From NCBI RefSeq assembly GCF_002355735.1, contig NZ_AP014879.1, positions 1,054,001 through 1,118,000 of the forward strand: a stretch of 64,000 nt of DNA, given 5' to 3'. The notes under the pieces are model-generated. The model worked only from the letters and a program-made list of their open reading frames with translations, made no database searches and had not been told where the DNA came from. The stretch is from Sulfuricaulis limicola (GTDB lineage: Bacteria > Pseudomonadota > Gammaproteobacteria > Acidiferrobacterales > Sulfurifustaceae). Positions 48,703-58,579 of the stretch are shown piece after piece. The position numbers and the translations under genes were made by a program. Each line of letters starts with the position of its first letter. Within the stretch, counting starts at the first letter, position 1.

Positions 48703-49655
48703 ATCGCACCAAGGCCCAGGAGTACCACGACCGGCTCAGGGTCGAGCTATGGCGGGTCAGCAAGCTCGGCGACAAGCCGCGCCGCACCTGGCAACAGGCC
48801 GTGGCGCGGTATCTCAGAGAGGTCGCGCACAAGGCGGGCTACGAGGAGGACAACCGTCAAACCAAGTGGCTCGATAAGTATTGGCGCGACAATTATCTCG
48901 ATGAGATCACGCGGGAGGCGGTCGAGCAGGTCAAGGCGGCCAAGCTCAGTACCGGCGTGGCCAATGCGACCTGCAACCGGATGTTGGCGGTCGTGCGCGC
49001 CATTCTGCGCAAGGCCGCCTACGACTGGGAGTGGATAGACCGGATACCCAAGGTCCGCCTGCTTCCGGAGCCGAAACGGCGCATCCGGTTCATCACGCGC
49101 GAGGAGGCGGCGCAGCTCCTAGCTGTACTGCCGAAGCACCTGGCGGAAGTGGTGCGATTCAGCCTGGCCACCGGGCTGCGCAAGCGCAACGTCACCGACC
49201 TGCAGTGGTCGCAGGTGGACCTGGAACGGCGCTGCGCCTGGGTACATCCGGACCAGGCCAAGGCCAGAAAGGCCATTGCCGTGCCGCTGAACGCCGAAGC
49301 GATGTTGGTTTTACGGCGACAGCAGGGCAAGCATCCGGTCTATGTATTCTGTTACCGGAAGCATGCGCCGCTAAGCTGTGTCAATGGAGGGACATGGCGC
49401 GAGGCGGTGAAGCGGGTCGGGCTGGCGGACTTCCGCTGGCACGACCTGCGGCACACCTGGGCCTCGTGGCATGTGCAACAGGGAACGCCGCTGCACGCGT
49501 TGCAGGAGTTGGGCGGCTGGGAGACGGCGGAGATGGTTCGGCGTTACGCTCATCTCGCGCCGGAGCATCTCGCGGAGTATGCCGAGAAGCTCGCCAAGCC
49601 GCGTGTGGTGGACGGCAGTGGCACAAATCTGGCACAAGCGGAAAAACGGACCTGA
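48609..49655 (+). CDS. int: Tyrosine integrase of the island
   Basis: A 348-residue tyrosine recombinase that would integrate and excise element 2 at tRNA-Leu. The core-binding domain precedes residue 150; the catalytic residues are R in TGLRKRNVTDLQW, H-x-x-R in HDLRHTWASWH, and the W and Tyr of GGWETAEMVRRYAHL. The start ATG follows an excellent AGGAGGTG site, 33 codons inside a longer open frame. Its 3' end contains TGGCACAAATCTGGCACA, also found at the left ends of the elements, and lies only 41 bases from the att core. The remnant at 20912-21000 is the tail of a sister integrase. Confidence 0.9.
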   Translation: MSLYRRSKNGVWWVRFTAPDGRRIRQTTGTVDRTKAQEYHDRLRVELWRVSKLGDKPRRTWQQAVARYLREVAHKAGYEEDNRQTKWLDKYWRDNYLDEITREAVEQVKAAKLSTGVANATCNRMLAVVRAILRKAAYDWEWIDRIPKVRLLPEPKRRIRFITREEAAQLLAVLPKHLAEVVRFSLATGLRKRNVTDLQWSQVDLERRCAWVHPDQAKARKAIAVPLNAEAMLVLRRQQGKHPVYVFCYRKHAPLSCVNGGTWREAVKRVGLADFRWHDLRHTWASWHVQQGTPLHALQELGGWETAEMVRRYAHLAPEHLAEYAEKLAKPRVVDGSGTNLAQAEKRT

Positions 49656-49695
49656 AAATCAAAAGGGCCACGTCGTCGTAGCCCCTTGATTGGAT

Positions 49696-49782
49696 TGGTA
49701 CCGAGGGTCGGAATCGAACCGACACGGTGTTGCCACCACCAGATTTTGAGTCTGGCGCGTCTACCAGTTCCGCCACCCCGGC
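49696..49782 (-). tRNA. tRNA-Leu (anticodon CAA), attB/attR site
   Basis: On the minus strand it is a complete class II tRNA: acceptor GCCGGGG/CCTCGGT, D arm GGCGGAACTGGTAGACGC, anticodon stem CCAGA/TCTGG with loop CTCAAAA (anticodon CAA), a variable arm TGGTGGCAACACC, T arm GTCGGTTCGATTCCGAC and an encoded CCA. It decodes UUG. The last 56 bases are repeated at the far left of the island, so the element supplied the 3' half and the gene stays functional. Confidence 0.95.
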
Positions 49783-49861
49783 TTGGGAAGCGCGAGTATA
49801 TCAATCTTGCCATCCACGTCACAATGTGATGTCCTGTCGGCGAACACGGAGATGAATCGTT

Positions 49862-50857
49862 ATGCGCGTGCTGGCGGGTGACATCGGCGGGACCAAGACA
49901 CTGCTGCAAATCGCGGACTGCCGGGCGGGCCGCTGCCGCACCGTGCGCACGCAACGCTTCGACAGCGGTTTCCATGACAGTCTGTCGTCCATCATCCATG
50001 AATTTCTGAAGGATGAGAAAAACAAAAGCATCAAGGCCGCCTGTTTTGGCATCGCCGGGCCGGTCCGGGAATCGGCAAAAGGCCAGAGCGTCAAGGTCAC
50101 CAATCTGCCCTGGGAGATTCATGCCCGTGAACTCAAACGTCGCTTCCGGATCCCCCGGGTTGCGCTGATCAACGATTTCCAGGCCATCGGCTATGGTATC
50201 GAGGCGCTGGGCAAGAAGGATCTGGCCGTGCTGCATAAAGGCAAGGCGGTGAAGCGCGGGCCGCGCGCGGTGATCGGCGCCGGTACCGGGCTGGGGCAGG
50301 GAATACTGGTCTGGAGCCGGGATCATTATGTGCCCATTGCCACGGAAGGCGGGCACGCAAATTTCGCGCCCGCGAATGATCTGCAGATCGAGCTCACGCG
50401 CTATCTGTTGAAAACCGCCGGGCGCACTTCCTGGGAGCTGGTCCTTTCCGGTCATGGCCTGGTCCGGCTTTATACCTTTCTGAAAGAGCGTGGCGCGGCG
50501 CCGGAATCCGCGACGGTGGCGCAGGCGATGCAGGCCGGCGATCCCGCGGCGGCCATTACGCGGGCCGCGCTGGAGCAGGACGATTCGCTCGCGAACCAGG
50601 CGCTGGATTTGTTCGTCGACATCTACGGCGCGCAGGCGGGCAATCTGGCCCTGACCGCCGGCGCCACCGGCGGTGTTTATATTGCCGGCGGCATCGCGCC
50701 GAAGATCATTTCAAGACTGAACGACGGCCGCTTCATGCGGACCTTCCGCAGCAAGGGAAAGATGTCGCCTTACGTGGAGACGATCCCGGTGCAGGTGGTG
50801 ACAAGGCCGGAAGTTGGCCTGATCGGCGCTGCGCTGGCGGCCGCGCGGCTGGGTTAG
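49862..50857 (+). CDS. glk: Glucokinase
   Basis: A 331-residue ROK/Glk-type kinase that phosphorylates glucose with ATP, feeding glucose from glycogen breakdown into glycolysis. Motifs: AGDIGGTKTLLQIA (phosphate loop), CFGIAGPV, NLPWEIHA, INDFQAIGYGI, GAGTGLGQGILV and TEGGHANFAP. Cytoplasmic. It begins 80 bases after the tRNA-Leu gene and is the first chromosomal gene right of the island, next to a branching enzyme on the other strand. Confidence 0.92.
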   Translation: MRVLAGDIGGTKTLLQIADCRAGRCRTVRTQRFDSGFHDSLSSIIHEFLKDEKNKSIKAACFGIAGPVRESAKGQSVKVTNLPWEIHARELKRRFRIPRVALINDFQAIGYGIEALGKKDLAVLHKGKAVKRGPRAVIGAGTGLGQGILVWSRDHYVPIATEGGHANFAPANDLQIELTRYLLKTAGRTSWELVLSGHGLVRLYTFLKERGAAPESATVAQAMQAGDPAAAITRAALEQDDSLANQALDLFVDIYGAQAGNLALTAGATGGVYIAGGIAPKIISRLNDGRFMRTFRSKGKMSPYVETIPVQVVTRPEVGLIGAALAAARLG

Positions 50858-50880
50858 TTCCACTTCGGTGACCGGTTGAA

Positions 50881-52476
<1,596 letters not shown>

Positions 52477-52511
52477 CGTTGGGGTTCTCTAAAGAGTTTC
52501 TATGATCTATT

Positions 52512-52591
52512 GAACCGCCATGGCGCCAAGGTCGCCAAGAAAAGCATGTTTCAACAATAAAAAACTTGGCGTTCTTGGCGTCTTGGCGGTT
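52512..52591. repeat. CGCCAAG palindromic repeat, copy 1
   Basis: GAACCGCCATGGCGCCAAGG, then TCGCCAAGAAAA, a short loop and CTTGGCGTTCTTGGCGTCTT, then GGCGGTT. The two halves pair to form a long hairpin. The same element is at 57123-57203. It looks like a REP-type extragenic palindrome placed after convergent or divergent gene ends. Confidence 0.65.
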
Positions 52592-52603
52592 GCATTTGCC
52601 GTT

Positions 52604-53533
52604 TTAAATCTGACGGCTGCTGATGCCGCCCGGCCAGGCGAGACGGTCGGAAGAGGGCGCGCCGCCGGGGCTGCTGATGGACGCGGCCCAGCCCAGGCGC
52701 GATCCGTGCACGCGGCCGCCGGCGCGCCGGTACATGGCGCGGAACTGTTCCTCGCTGACCCACCACAGGCGGTCGGTGCGGTTGGAGGCATGCAGGCTCG
52801 GGATGCGCGCGATGCCGCGGCGGGTGGCGATGACAAAGCGCCCGTCCGGTTCGTAATAACCGAGCTGCAAATACACCTCGCCCATGTCGGTGGATTCATC
52901 CACGTGGAAATACCAGCGGCCGCGTTCACGCGACACCGGAATTTCGTCGATGATTTCAAAAACATCGCTGGCAATCCGTCCGAGTCGAAGCCTGAACGAT
53001 TGGGCGCGCGCGGCAGAATCTGGCGGCAAGACCCAATACCCGTGCAGCACGCCGGGCTTCTGCGGCAGCAGGCACAGCGTCGCTTCGGCGACCGGCGGGA
53101 GATTATCGATGTCTTCATTGAGGTCCATGGCCTCGGCGCGTGGCGCGGCGCTGCCGGGCGGGACGACTGCGTATTTCGCGCTCTCGATCTGTTCTTCATC
53201 CGCAGATTGGCGCTGGACATCGCCGGCCCATTCCCATTGCGGCGTCAACGCCGGCGCCGGGCGCGCCTTCGGTGGCGTGATCTTGGCCGCCGGCAGGGTT
53301 TTTTTGGCGACGCGCACGGGCGCGGATTTAACGCGAGGCGAGGCAGATTTGGCTTTGACTTTGACGACAGGTGTTGTCGTTGCCGGCTTTGCGGTTTTTT
53401 CTGCCGCCGCCGGTGTCTGCATGCCGCCCAAGGACAACAGCTTTTCGAGTTCGCGGCGTGACAGTTTGGAGTATCCCCGCAGGCCGCGGGACCGGGCCAG
53501 GGCGCGCAATTCCTTGAGGTTTTTGGTCGGCAT
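52604..53533 (-). CDS. DUF4912 domain protein
   Basis: A 309-residue protein with an N-terminal SAP/Rho-N-like helical motif (LKELRALARSRGLRGYSKLS, then RRELEKLL), a low-complexity Lys/Pro/Ala linker (residues 50-110), and a C-terminal DUF4912 domain (residues 145-300: LHGYWVLPPDSAARAQSFRL, YFHVDESTDMGEVYLQLGYY and LWWVSEEQFRAMY). The role is unknown; the gene sits beside a GH57 branching enzyme, so a link to glucan metabolism is possible. The start at 53533 was chosen over 53554 because it begins with MPTKNLKEL. Confidence 0.78.
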   Translation of the reverse strand: MPTKNLKELRALARSRGLRGYSKLSRRELEKLLSLGGMQTPAAAEKTAKPATTTPVVKVKAKSASPRVKSAPVRVAKKTLPAAKITPPKARPAPALTPQWEWAGDVQRQSADEEQIESAKYAVVPPGSAAPRAEAMDLNEDIDNLPPVAEATLCLLPQKPGVLHGYWVLPPDSAARAQSFRLRLGRIASDVFEIIDEIPVSRERGRWYFHVDESTDMGEVYLQLGYYEPDGRFVIATRRGIARIPSLHASNRTDRLWWVSEEQFRAMYRRAGGRVHGSRLGWAASISSPGGAPSSDRLAWPGGISSRQI

Positions 53534-53796
53534 GGTTCTGGCCTTCACGTGCAAAAATTCGATAAAGCGGGAACATCTGACAATGTTCGCTGAACAGCTT
53601 ACATCCTTTCACTCCGTGCCGGAAATGTAAAGTCCCGTTGACGCCAACGGATGGGAACGCCGGACCGATGACACTGTCGGAACAGGATTGAATTTATTGA
53701 TATCCGTCAATGCCGGAACGCATTTGCCGCGCCATGATTTCAACGGTGGGCAGATGTCTCTTTGAATTTTTTTGCATCTTGCAAGGAGGCGTGCGC

Positions 53797-54003
53797 ATGA
53801 AAATCCAGAAGATACGCGAACTGGCCCGTCATCAGGGACTGGATCCGGGCAAGGCCGACAAAGTCGAGCTGATCAGGGCGATTCAGCGCAAGGAAGGCAA
53901 TTTTGACTGCTTTGCCACGGCTCATGCGGGCGCATGCGATCAAGACGCTTGCCTGTGGCGCGCAGACTGTTTTGCCGCGGCCAGGAGCAGCAAGCATTCC
54001 TGA
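53797..54003 (+). CDS. Small SAP-type protein
   Basis: A 68-residue protein with the start MKIQKIRELARHQGLDPGKA, then KVELIRAIQRKEGN, a SAP/Rho-N-like helix pair that commonly binds nucleic acid. The C-terminus has four cysteines (DCFATAHAGAC, then CLWRADCF) that may bind metal. A strong AAGGAGGC site precedes the ATG. It is the first of two small genes on the plus strand. Confidence 0.72.
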   Translation: MKIQKIRELARHQGLDPGKADKVELIRAIQRKEGNFDCFATAHAGACDQDACLWRADCFAAARSSKHS

Positions 54004-54037
54004 ACCGGCGGCTTTTCTGAAGTGGTAAGGAGGTGCC

Positions 54038-54253
54038 ATGTTTCTCAGGCATGTTTCGAGCGGTGACATCGTGGAGGTGATGGATGTCGAATCCCTCTTT
54101 GATCCTTTCCGGAATGAATTCAAGGGCCGGTTCCACGCGGGCGAGGAAATGCCGGATCCTGCCGGCTTTCGCAAGTCCGACATGATATTTCTCTCCGGTG
54201 AGCGCCTGCCGCGTTGCTGGGTGGACCCGCACTACAAGGAGCGAAAAATCTGA
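54038..54253 (+). CDS. Small conserved-looking hypothetical protein
   Basis: A 71-residue protein with a strong ribosome site (AAGGAGG) before the ATG: MFLRHVSSGDIVEVMDVESL, then NEFKGRFHAGEEMPDPAGFR and FLSGERLPRCWVDPHY. No domain is recognised. It follows the SAP-type gene by 35 bases, and the two are likely co-transcribed. Confidence 0.65.
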   Translation: MFLRHVSSGDIVEVMDVESLFDPFRNEFKGRFHAGEEMPDPAGFRKSDMIFLSGERLPRCWVDPHYKERKI

Positions 54254-54341
54254 AATCAGGGTATCCTTGCGGTTCAGGACGTGATTTTCGAGAAGGGATT
54301 CACGCTTACCAGTTACCTGTGCACCAAAGGGGAGCATGATC

Positions 54342-54683
54342 ATGCCGGTTCCATTGCAGATAACCTTGAAAGACATGCCGCAGTCCGAGGCGGTGGAGTC
54401 CCGTATCCGCGAAAAGGCGGAGAAGCTTAACCGTTTTCATGAGCGCATCATCAGCTGCCGCGTGGTGGTGGAATCGCCGCAGCGGCACCAGCATCAAGGC
54501 AAACTCTACAGTGTTCACATCGACCTCTCCGTGCCCGGCGCCGAACTGGTGGCGAACCGCGCCCAGGACGAGGATGTCTACGTCGCGATTCGCGACGCTT
54601 TCGGCGCCATCACCCGGCAGCTGGAGGACTTCACGCGACGCCAGCGCGGCGACGTGAAGACTCATACCGCGCCTGACGCCTGA
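54342..54683 (+). CDS. Ribosome hibernation factor (HPF/RaiA family)
   Basis: A 113-residue HPF/RaiA protein, which binds the ribosomal small subunit in stationary phase and blocks translation. It shows the family core (VPLQITLKDMPQSEAVESRI, then KAEKLNRFHERI, CRVVVE and YSVHIDLSVPG, ending ALRDAF-like YVAIRDAFGAITRQLEDF). It is the short form without the dimerisation tail. ATG 54342 has a ribosome site at the proper distance; 54336 is also in frame. Confidence 0.85.
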   Translation: MPVPLQITLKDMPQSEAVESRIREKAEKLNRFHERIISCRVVVESPQRHQHQGKLYSVHIDLSVPGAELVANRAQDEDVYVAIRDAFGAITRQLEDFTRRQRGDVKTHTAPDA

Positions 54684-54743
54684 TATACAGCCCGGGTAAC
54701 CGGGCGTTCGCATGCGGTGGGGAATGGCCGGCCATGAGGAGTT

Positions 54744-55409
54744 ATGCGCATGGATATCAATGCCGTTCAGAGAGTCTATCGACGTTACGCCCCGGCCTAT
54801 GATTTTTATTTCGGGGCCATGTTCCAGCCCGGGCGCCGGGAAATCATCGCCCGCCTGGACTGCCGCCCCGGCGACCGCATTCTCGAGGTTGGTGTGGGCA
54901 CGGGTCTTTCCCTCTCGCTTTATCCGCGTCATGTCGAGATTACCGGCATCGACCTTTCCCGGGAGATGCTGGTGCGCGCCCGCGCCCGCCGTCGCTGCCA
55001 GCACCTGAAGCACGTGGTGGCCTTGCGCCTGATGGACGCCGAGCACATGCAGTTCGCCGACAACAGCTTCGACAAGGTGGTGGCGATGTATGTCGTTTCC
55101 GTCACCCCGCACCCGGCACGCATGACGGATGAGATGCGGCGGGTGTGCAAGCCCGGCGGCGAGCTTTTCATCGTGAATCATTTCCATCACGCCAACTCGC
55201 TGGTCGGCGGGGTGGAGCGGCTGGCGGCGCCGTTTTCGCACGTGATGGGCTTTCGCCCGGATTTCTCGCTGGAGCATTTCATCGACGAGACCGGGCTGGA
55301 CGTCGCGGCACGGATTCCGGTGAATGCGCTGGGATACTGGACACTCTTGCGGTGTCGCAACAACAAGCGTTCCAGGGCGGGCGTCGCCCCGATGCCGGCG
55401 CTCGCCTGA
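54744..55409 (+). CDS. Class I SAM-dependent methyltransferase (PmtA-like)
   Basis: A 221-residue methyltransferase. YRRYAPAYDFYFGAMFQPGR is the substrate-side N-terminus; ILEVGVGTGLSLSLYP is the SAM motif I; GIDLSREMLVRAR motif II; and FDKVVAMYVVSVTPHP and KPGGELFIVNHF complete the core. The N-terminus and size resemble phosphatidylethanolamine N-methyltransferases of the PmtA type, so membrane-lipid methylation is a plausible role, but other substrates are possible. ATG 54750 is an alternative start. Confidence 0.78.
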   Translation: MRMDINAVQRVYRRYAPAYDFYFGAMFQPGRREIIARLDCRPGDRILEVGVGTGLSLSLYPRHVEITGIDLSREMLVRARARRRCQHLKHVVALRLMDAEHMQFADNSFDKVVAMYVVSVTPHPARMTDEMRRVCKPGGELFIVNHFHHANSLVGGVERLAAPFSHVMGFRPDFSLEHFIDETGLDVAARIPVNALGYWTLLRCRNNKRSRAGVAPMPALA

Positions 55410-55574
55410 GGTCATGCCTGCGGGCCGCGGAGGCCGGATGGGCGTTGTTGTTGACCGCGGTGGCGTGCGGTGAAACGGCGTCACCGGCGATGGCCACACC
55501 GGATGATCCTGAAACCGGCATGCGCGGCTTTGTCCTCGAACCGCTTGCCCGGCGCCGGATTCTGCATGCCCGTT

Positions 55575-57098
55575 TCAGGACGCGCCCGATATTCTCCGGC
55601 GACGCACGGAAGCGGTCGCCTTTCTTTTGCGCGGAGCGCCATCCGACGCCGGCCGGCGCAGGCGTTCGTACATCTGCATGTATTTGGTAGCGCGGTGGCG
55701 CCAGGAAAAATCCTGGCGCATTCCGGTGCGCATGATTTTTTGCCAGCATCCGGCGTCGCGCCAGAGTGCCAACGCGCGGTCCATGGCAGCGAGCAGGGCG
55801 CCGCCGTTCGCCTCCTGGAACACGATGCCGGTTGCCTTCCCGGCGCCGATATTTTCCGGTGTCGCATCTACCACGGTGTCGGCCAGCCCGCCGGCACGCC
55901 GGACGATGGGAACGGTTCCGTAACGCAGGCTGTAAAGCTGGTTCAACCCGCAGGGCTCGAAGCGCGATGGCATCAGGAACATGTCGGCCCCGGCCTCGAT
56001 CCGGTGCGCCAGTCCTTCGTCATAGCCGATACGCACGGACAGGCGATCCTTGTAGCGCGCGGCCTGCCGGACCAGCGCCGTCTCATAAGCAGCCTCGCCG
56101 CTGCCGAGCAGGACGAGTTGCAGCGGCCGGTGCATGAGGCCGGGCAGGGTGTCGAGCACCAGGTCGATGCCTTTCTGCGCCACCAGCCGGCCCACCATGC
56201 CGATCAGGGGGGCATCGGGTTCCAGTGGAAGACCGAATTCCCGTTGCAGCGCCAGTTTGTTGGCAGCCTTGCCTTGCAGCCGGCCGGCGGAATAGTGATT
56301 CACCAGATAGCGGTCGCGCGCCGGGTCCCATTCCGCATCGTCGATGCCGTTGAGAATGCCGCTGAGCCGGGCGGCGCGTCGGCGCAGCAGGCCGTCCAGA
56401 CCGTCGCCGAATTCCGGCGTCTGGATTTCGCGCGCGTAAGTGGGGCTGACGGTGGTGAGCTGGTCGGCGAACACGAGGCCGCCCTTCATGAACGACAACT
56501 GGTCATGAAACTCGAGCGCCTCCGGCGACCACAGCCCGGGCGGCAGCGCCAGCGCCGTGAAAGTCCGGTGCGGAAACAGGCCCTGATACGCCAGGTTGTG
56601 AATGGTGAAGATCGTGGCGGGTCGTGTTTTTTCCCGGGCCAGCAGCACCGGCACCAGCCCCGTCTGCCAGTCGTGGCCGTGCACCACGTCCGGGCGCCAC
56701 TTGATCCGGCTGCGGCCCAGGGCAAGCGCCGTTGCCACGTGCGCCAGCAGCGCGAAACGCATGGCGTTGTCCGGCCATGGTTGACCACGGGAGTCAAGAT
56801 AAGGATTGCCGGGCCGATCGTAGGCCGGCGGGAAATCGGCCAGCCAGATGATCAGCGACGTGCCGGGGAGCCGGCCTTCCAGGATTTTTACCGGCGCTTC
56901 GAGACCGGCAATGGTCAGCGAGGCGACGTTTTTGAGTTTGTTGGCGCGTGTGACGGCATCCCGGTAGGCGGGCAGCAGCAGGCGCACATCGGCCCCCCGG
57001 GATTGCAGGGCGACCGGCAGACTGCCGGCGACGTCGCCCAGTCCGCCGGTTTTGACCAGTGGATGGGCCTCGCTCGTCACGAAGAGAATTCTCGGCAT
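55575..57098 (-). CDS. glgA: Glycogen synthase
   Basis: A 507-residue GT5 enzyme that extends glycogen with ADP-glucose from GlgC. KTGGLGDV (near residue 16) binds the sugar nucleotide, HGHDWQTGL and TIHNLAYQG follow, and the C-terminal domain has MVGRLVAQKGIDLV and PSRFEPCGLNQLYSLRYGTV. A lysine/arginine-rich tail ends the protein. It is transcribed away from glgC, with a palindromic repeat between. Confidence 0.93.
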   Translation of the reverse strand: MPRILFVTSEAHPLVKTGGLGDVAGSLPVALQSRGADVRLLLPAYRDAVTRANKLKNVASLTIAGLEAPVKILEGRLPGTSLIIWLADFPPAYDRPGNPYLDSRGQPWPDNAMRFALLAHVATALALGRSRIKWRPDVVHGHDWQTGLVPVLLAREKTRPATIFTIHNLAYQGLFPHRTFTALALPPGLWSPEALEFHDQLSFMKGGLVFADQLTTVSPTYAREIQTPEFGDGLDGLLRRRAARLSGILNGIDDAEWDPARDRYLVNHYSAGRLQGKAANKLALQREFGLPLEPDAPLIGMVGRLVAQKGIDLVLDTLPGLMHRPLQLVLLGSGEAAYETALVRQAARYKDRLSVRIGYDEGLAHRIEAGADMFLMPSRFEPCGLNQLYSLRYGTVPIVRRAGGLADTVVDATPENIGAGKATGIVFQEANGGALLAAMDRALALWRDAGCWQKIMRTGMRQDFSWRHRATKYMQMYERLRRPASDGAPRKRKATASVRRRRISGAS

Positions 57099-57122
57099 TT
57101 ATCCTTTATGAAAATATGATTT

Positions 57123-57203
57123 TGAACCGCCAAGGCGCCAAGGCCGCCAAGAAAACAACTTCCGGAGATTCTTCTCCTTGGCGTTCTTGGCGTCTTGGCG
57201 GTT
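57123..57203. repeat. CGCCAAG palindromic repeat, copy 2
   Basis: GAACCGCCAAGGCGCCAAGG, then CCGCCAAGAAAA, a loop of about 20 bases and TTGGCGTTCTTGGCGTCTTG, then GCGGTT. It matches 52512-52591 and lies in the divergent glgA-glgC promoter region. Confidence 0.65.
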
Positions 57204-57310
57204 AAATGATCTTATAGTGTATTTGAATTCATGGCGTTGTGGTAAATTCAGAAATCATCGCCGTACACGGACGAATACGCGGACAGCCGATACCCCAAGG
57301 AGGTGCGACC

Positions 57311-58579
57311 ATGAACCCGGGCCAATCCTCGCAACACATCACCCGGCTGACACGCGATACCCTGGCGCTGATTCTCGCCGGCGGTCGCGGATCGCGGCTG
57401 AAACACCTCACGCTGTGGCGCGCCAAACCCTCGGTGCCGTTTGGCGGCAAGTTCCGCATCATCGATTTCCCGCTGTCGAACTGCATGAACTCCGGCATCC
57501 GGCGCGTCGGCGTGCTGACGCAGTACAAGGCGCACTCGCTCATCAAGCACATCCAGCGCGGCTGGGGGTTCCTGCGCGGCGAACTCGGCGAATTCGTGGA
57601 GCTGTTGCCGGCGCAGCAGCGCATCGAGACCTCGTGGTACACCGGCACGGCTGACGCGGTTTACCAGAACCTCGACATTATCCGCAATCACGAGCCGCAA
57701 TACGTCCTGATCCTCGCCGGCGATCACGTATACAAGATGGACTACGGCGCGATGCTGCTGCATCACATCGAGAGCAAGGCGGACGTCACGGTTGCCTGCG
57801 TCGAGGTGCCGGTGGCGCGCGCGCGCGAATTCGGCGTGATGACCATGGATGCGCAGGGCCGCATCGTCGATTTTCAGGAGAAGCCGGAGGATCCCGAACC
57901 GATGCCGGGCCGCCCCGATACCGCCCTGGCCTCCATGGGAATTTACCTGTTCAACACCCGCTTCCTGTATGAACAGCTGATTCGCGACGCCGACACCGCC
58001 GCTTCGTCGCATGACTTCGGAAAGGATCTCATTCCTTCCATGATCGACGCCTATCGCGTCATGGCCTACCCGTTCCGCGACCCGGTCACCGACCGGCAGC
58101 CGTACTGGCGCGACGTCGGGACCATCGATGCCTTCTGGGAGGCGAATATCGAGCTGGTCGGAGTCACGCCCGAGCTCAATCTGTACGACGATAAATGGCC
58201 GATCTGGACCTATCAGGAGCAGTTGCCGCCGGCCAAGTTCGTGTTCGACGACGACGACCGCCGCGGCATGGCCGTGGACTCGATGGTATCGGGCGGCTGC
58301 GTCATTTCCGGTTCGCGCATCCGCCATTCGCTGCTGTTCTCGGACGTGAAGGTGCACTCCTACTGCGAGATCACCGACACCGTGGTGTTGCCGGACGTCG
58401 TGATCAACCGTCACTGCCGCCTGAAACGGACGGTGATCGACAAGGGTTGCCACGTTCCCGAAGGTACGGTGATCGGCGAGAATTTCGAGCAGGATGCCAA
58501 ACGCTTCCACGTGAGTTCCGGTGGCGTGGTGCTGGTGACGCCGGAAATGCTGGGCCAGGAACTGCATCATGCCCGATGA
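57311..58579 (+). CDS. glgC: Glucose-1-phosphate adenylyltransferase
   Basis: A 422-residue enzyme that makes ADP-glucose from glucose-1-phosphate and ATP, the control point of glycogen synthesis. It shows [16 protein letters not shown] (nucleotide loop), [48 protein letters not shown] and FQEKPEDP, and a C-terminal left-handed beta-helix. ATG 57311 follows AAGGAGGTG; the open frame extends 24 codons upstream. It overlaps the GH57 gene by 11 bases. Confidence 0.95.
   Translation: MNPGQSSQHITRLTRDTLALILAGGRGSRLKHLTLWRAKPSVPFGGKFRIIDFPLSNCMNSGIRRVGVLTQYKAHSLIKHIQRGWGFLRGELGEFVELLPAQQRIETSWYTGTADAVYQNLDIIRNHEPQYVLILAGDHVYKMDYGAMLLHHIESKADVTVACVEVPVARAREFGVMTMDAQGRIVDFQEKPEDPEPMPGRPDTALASMGIYLFNTRFLYEQLIRDADTAASSHDFGKDLIPSMIDAYRVMAYPFRDPVTDRQPYWRDVGTIDAFWEANIELVGVTPELNLYDDKWPIWTYQEQLPPAKFVFDDDDRRGMAVDSMVSGGCVISGSRIRHSLLFSDVKVHSYCEITDTVVLPDVVINRHCRLKRTVIDKGCHVPEGTVIGENFEQDAKRFHVSSGGVVLVTPEMLGQELHHAR

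Noticed and set aside
55470-57119. 549-residue plus-strand frame opposite glgA
   Set aside because: Shadow frame; glgA motifs are complete on the other strand.
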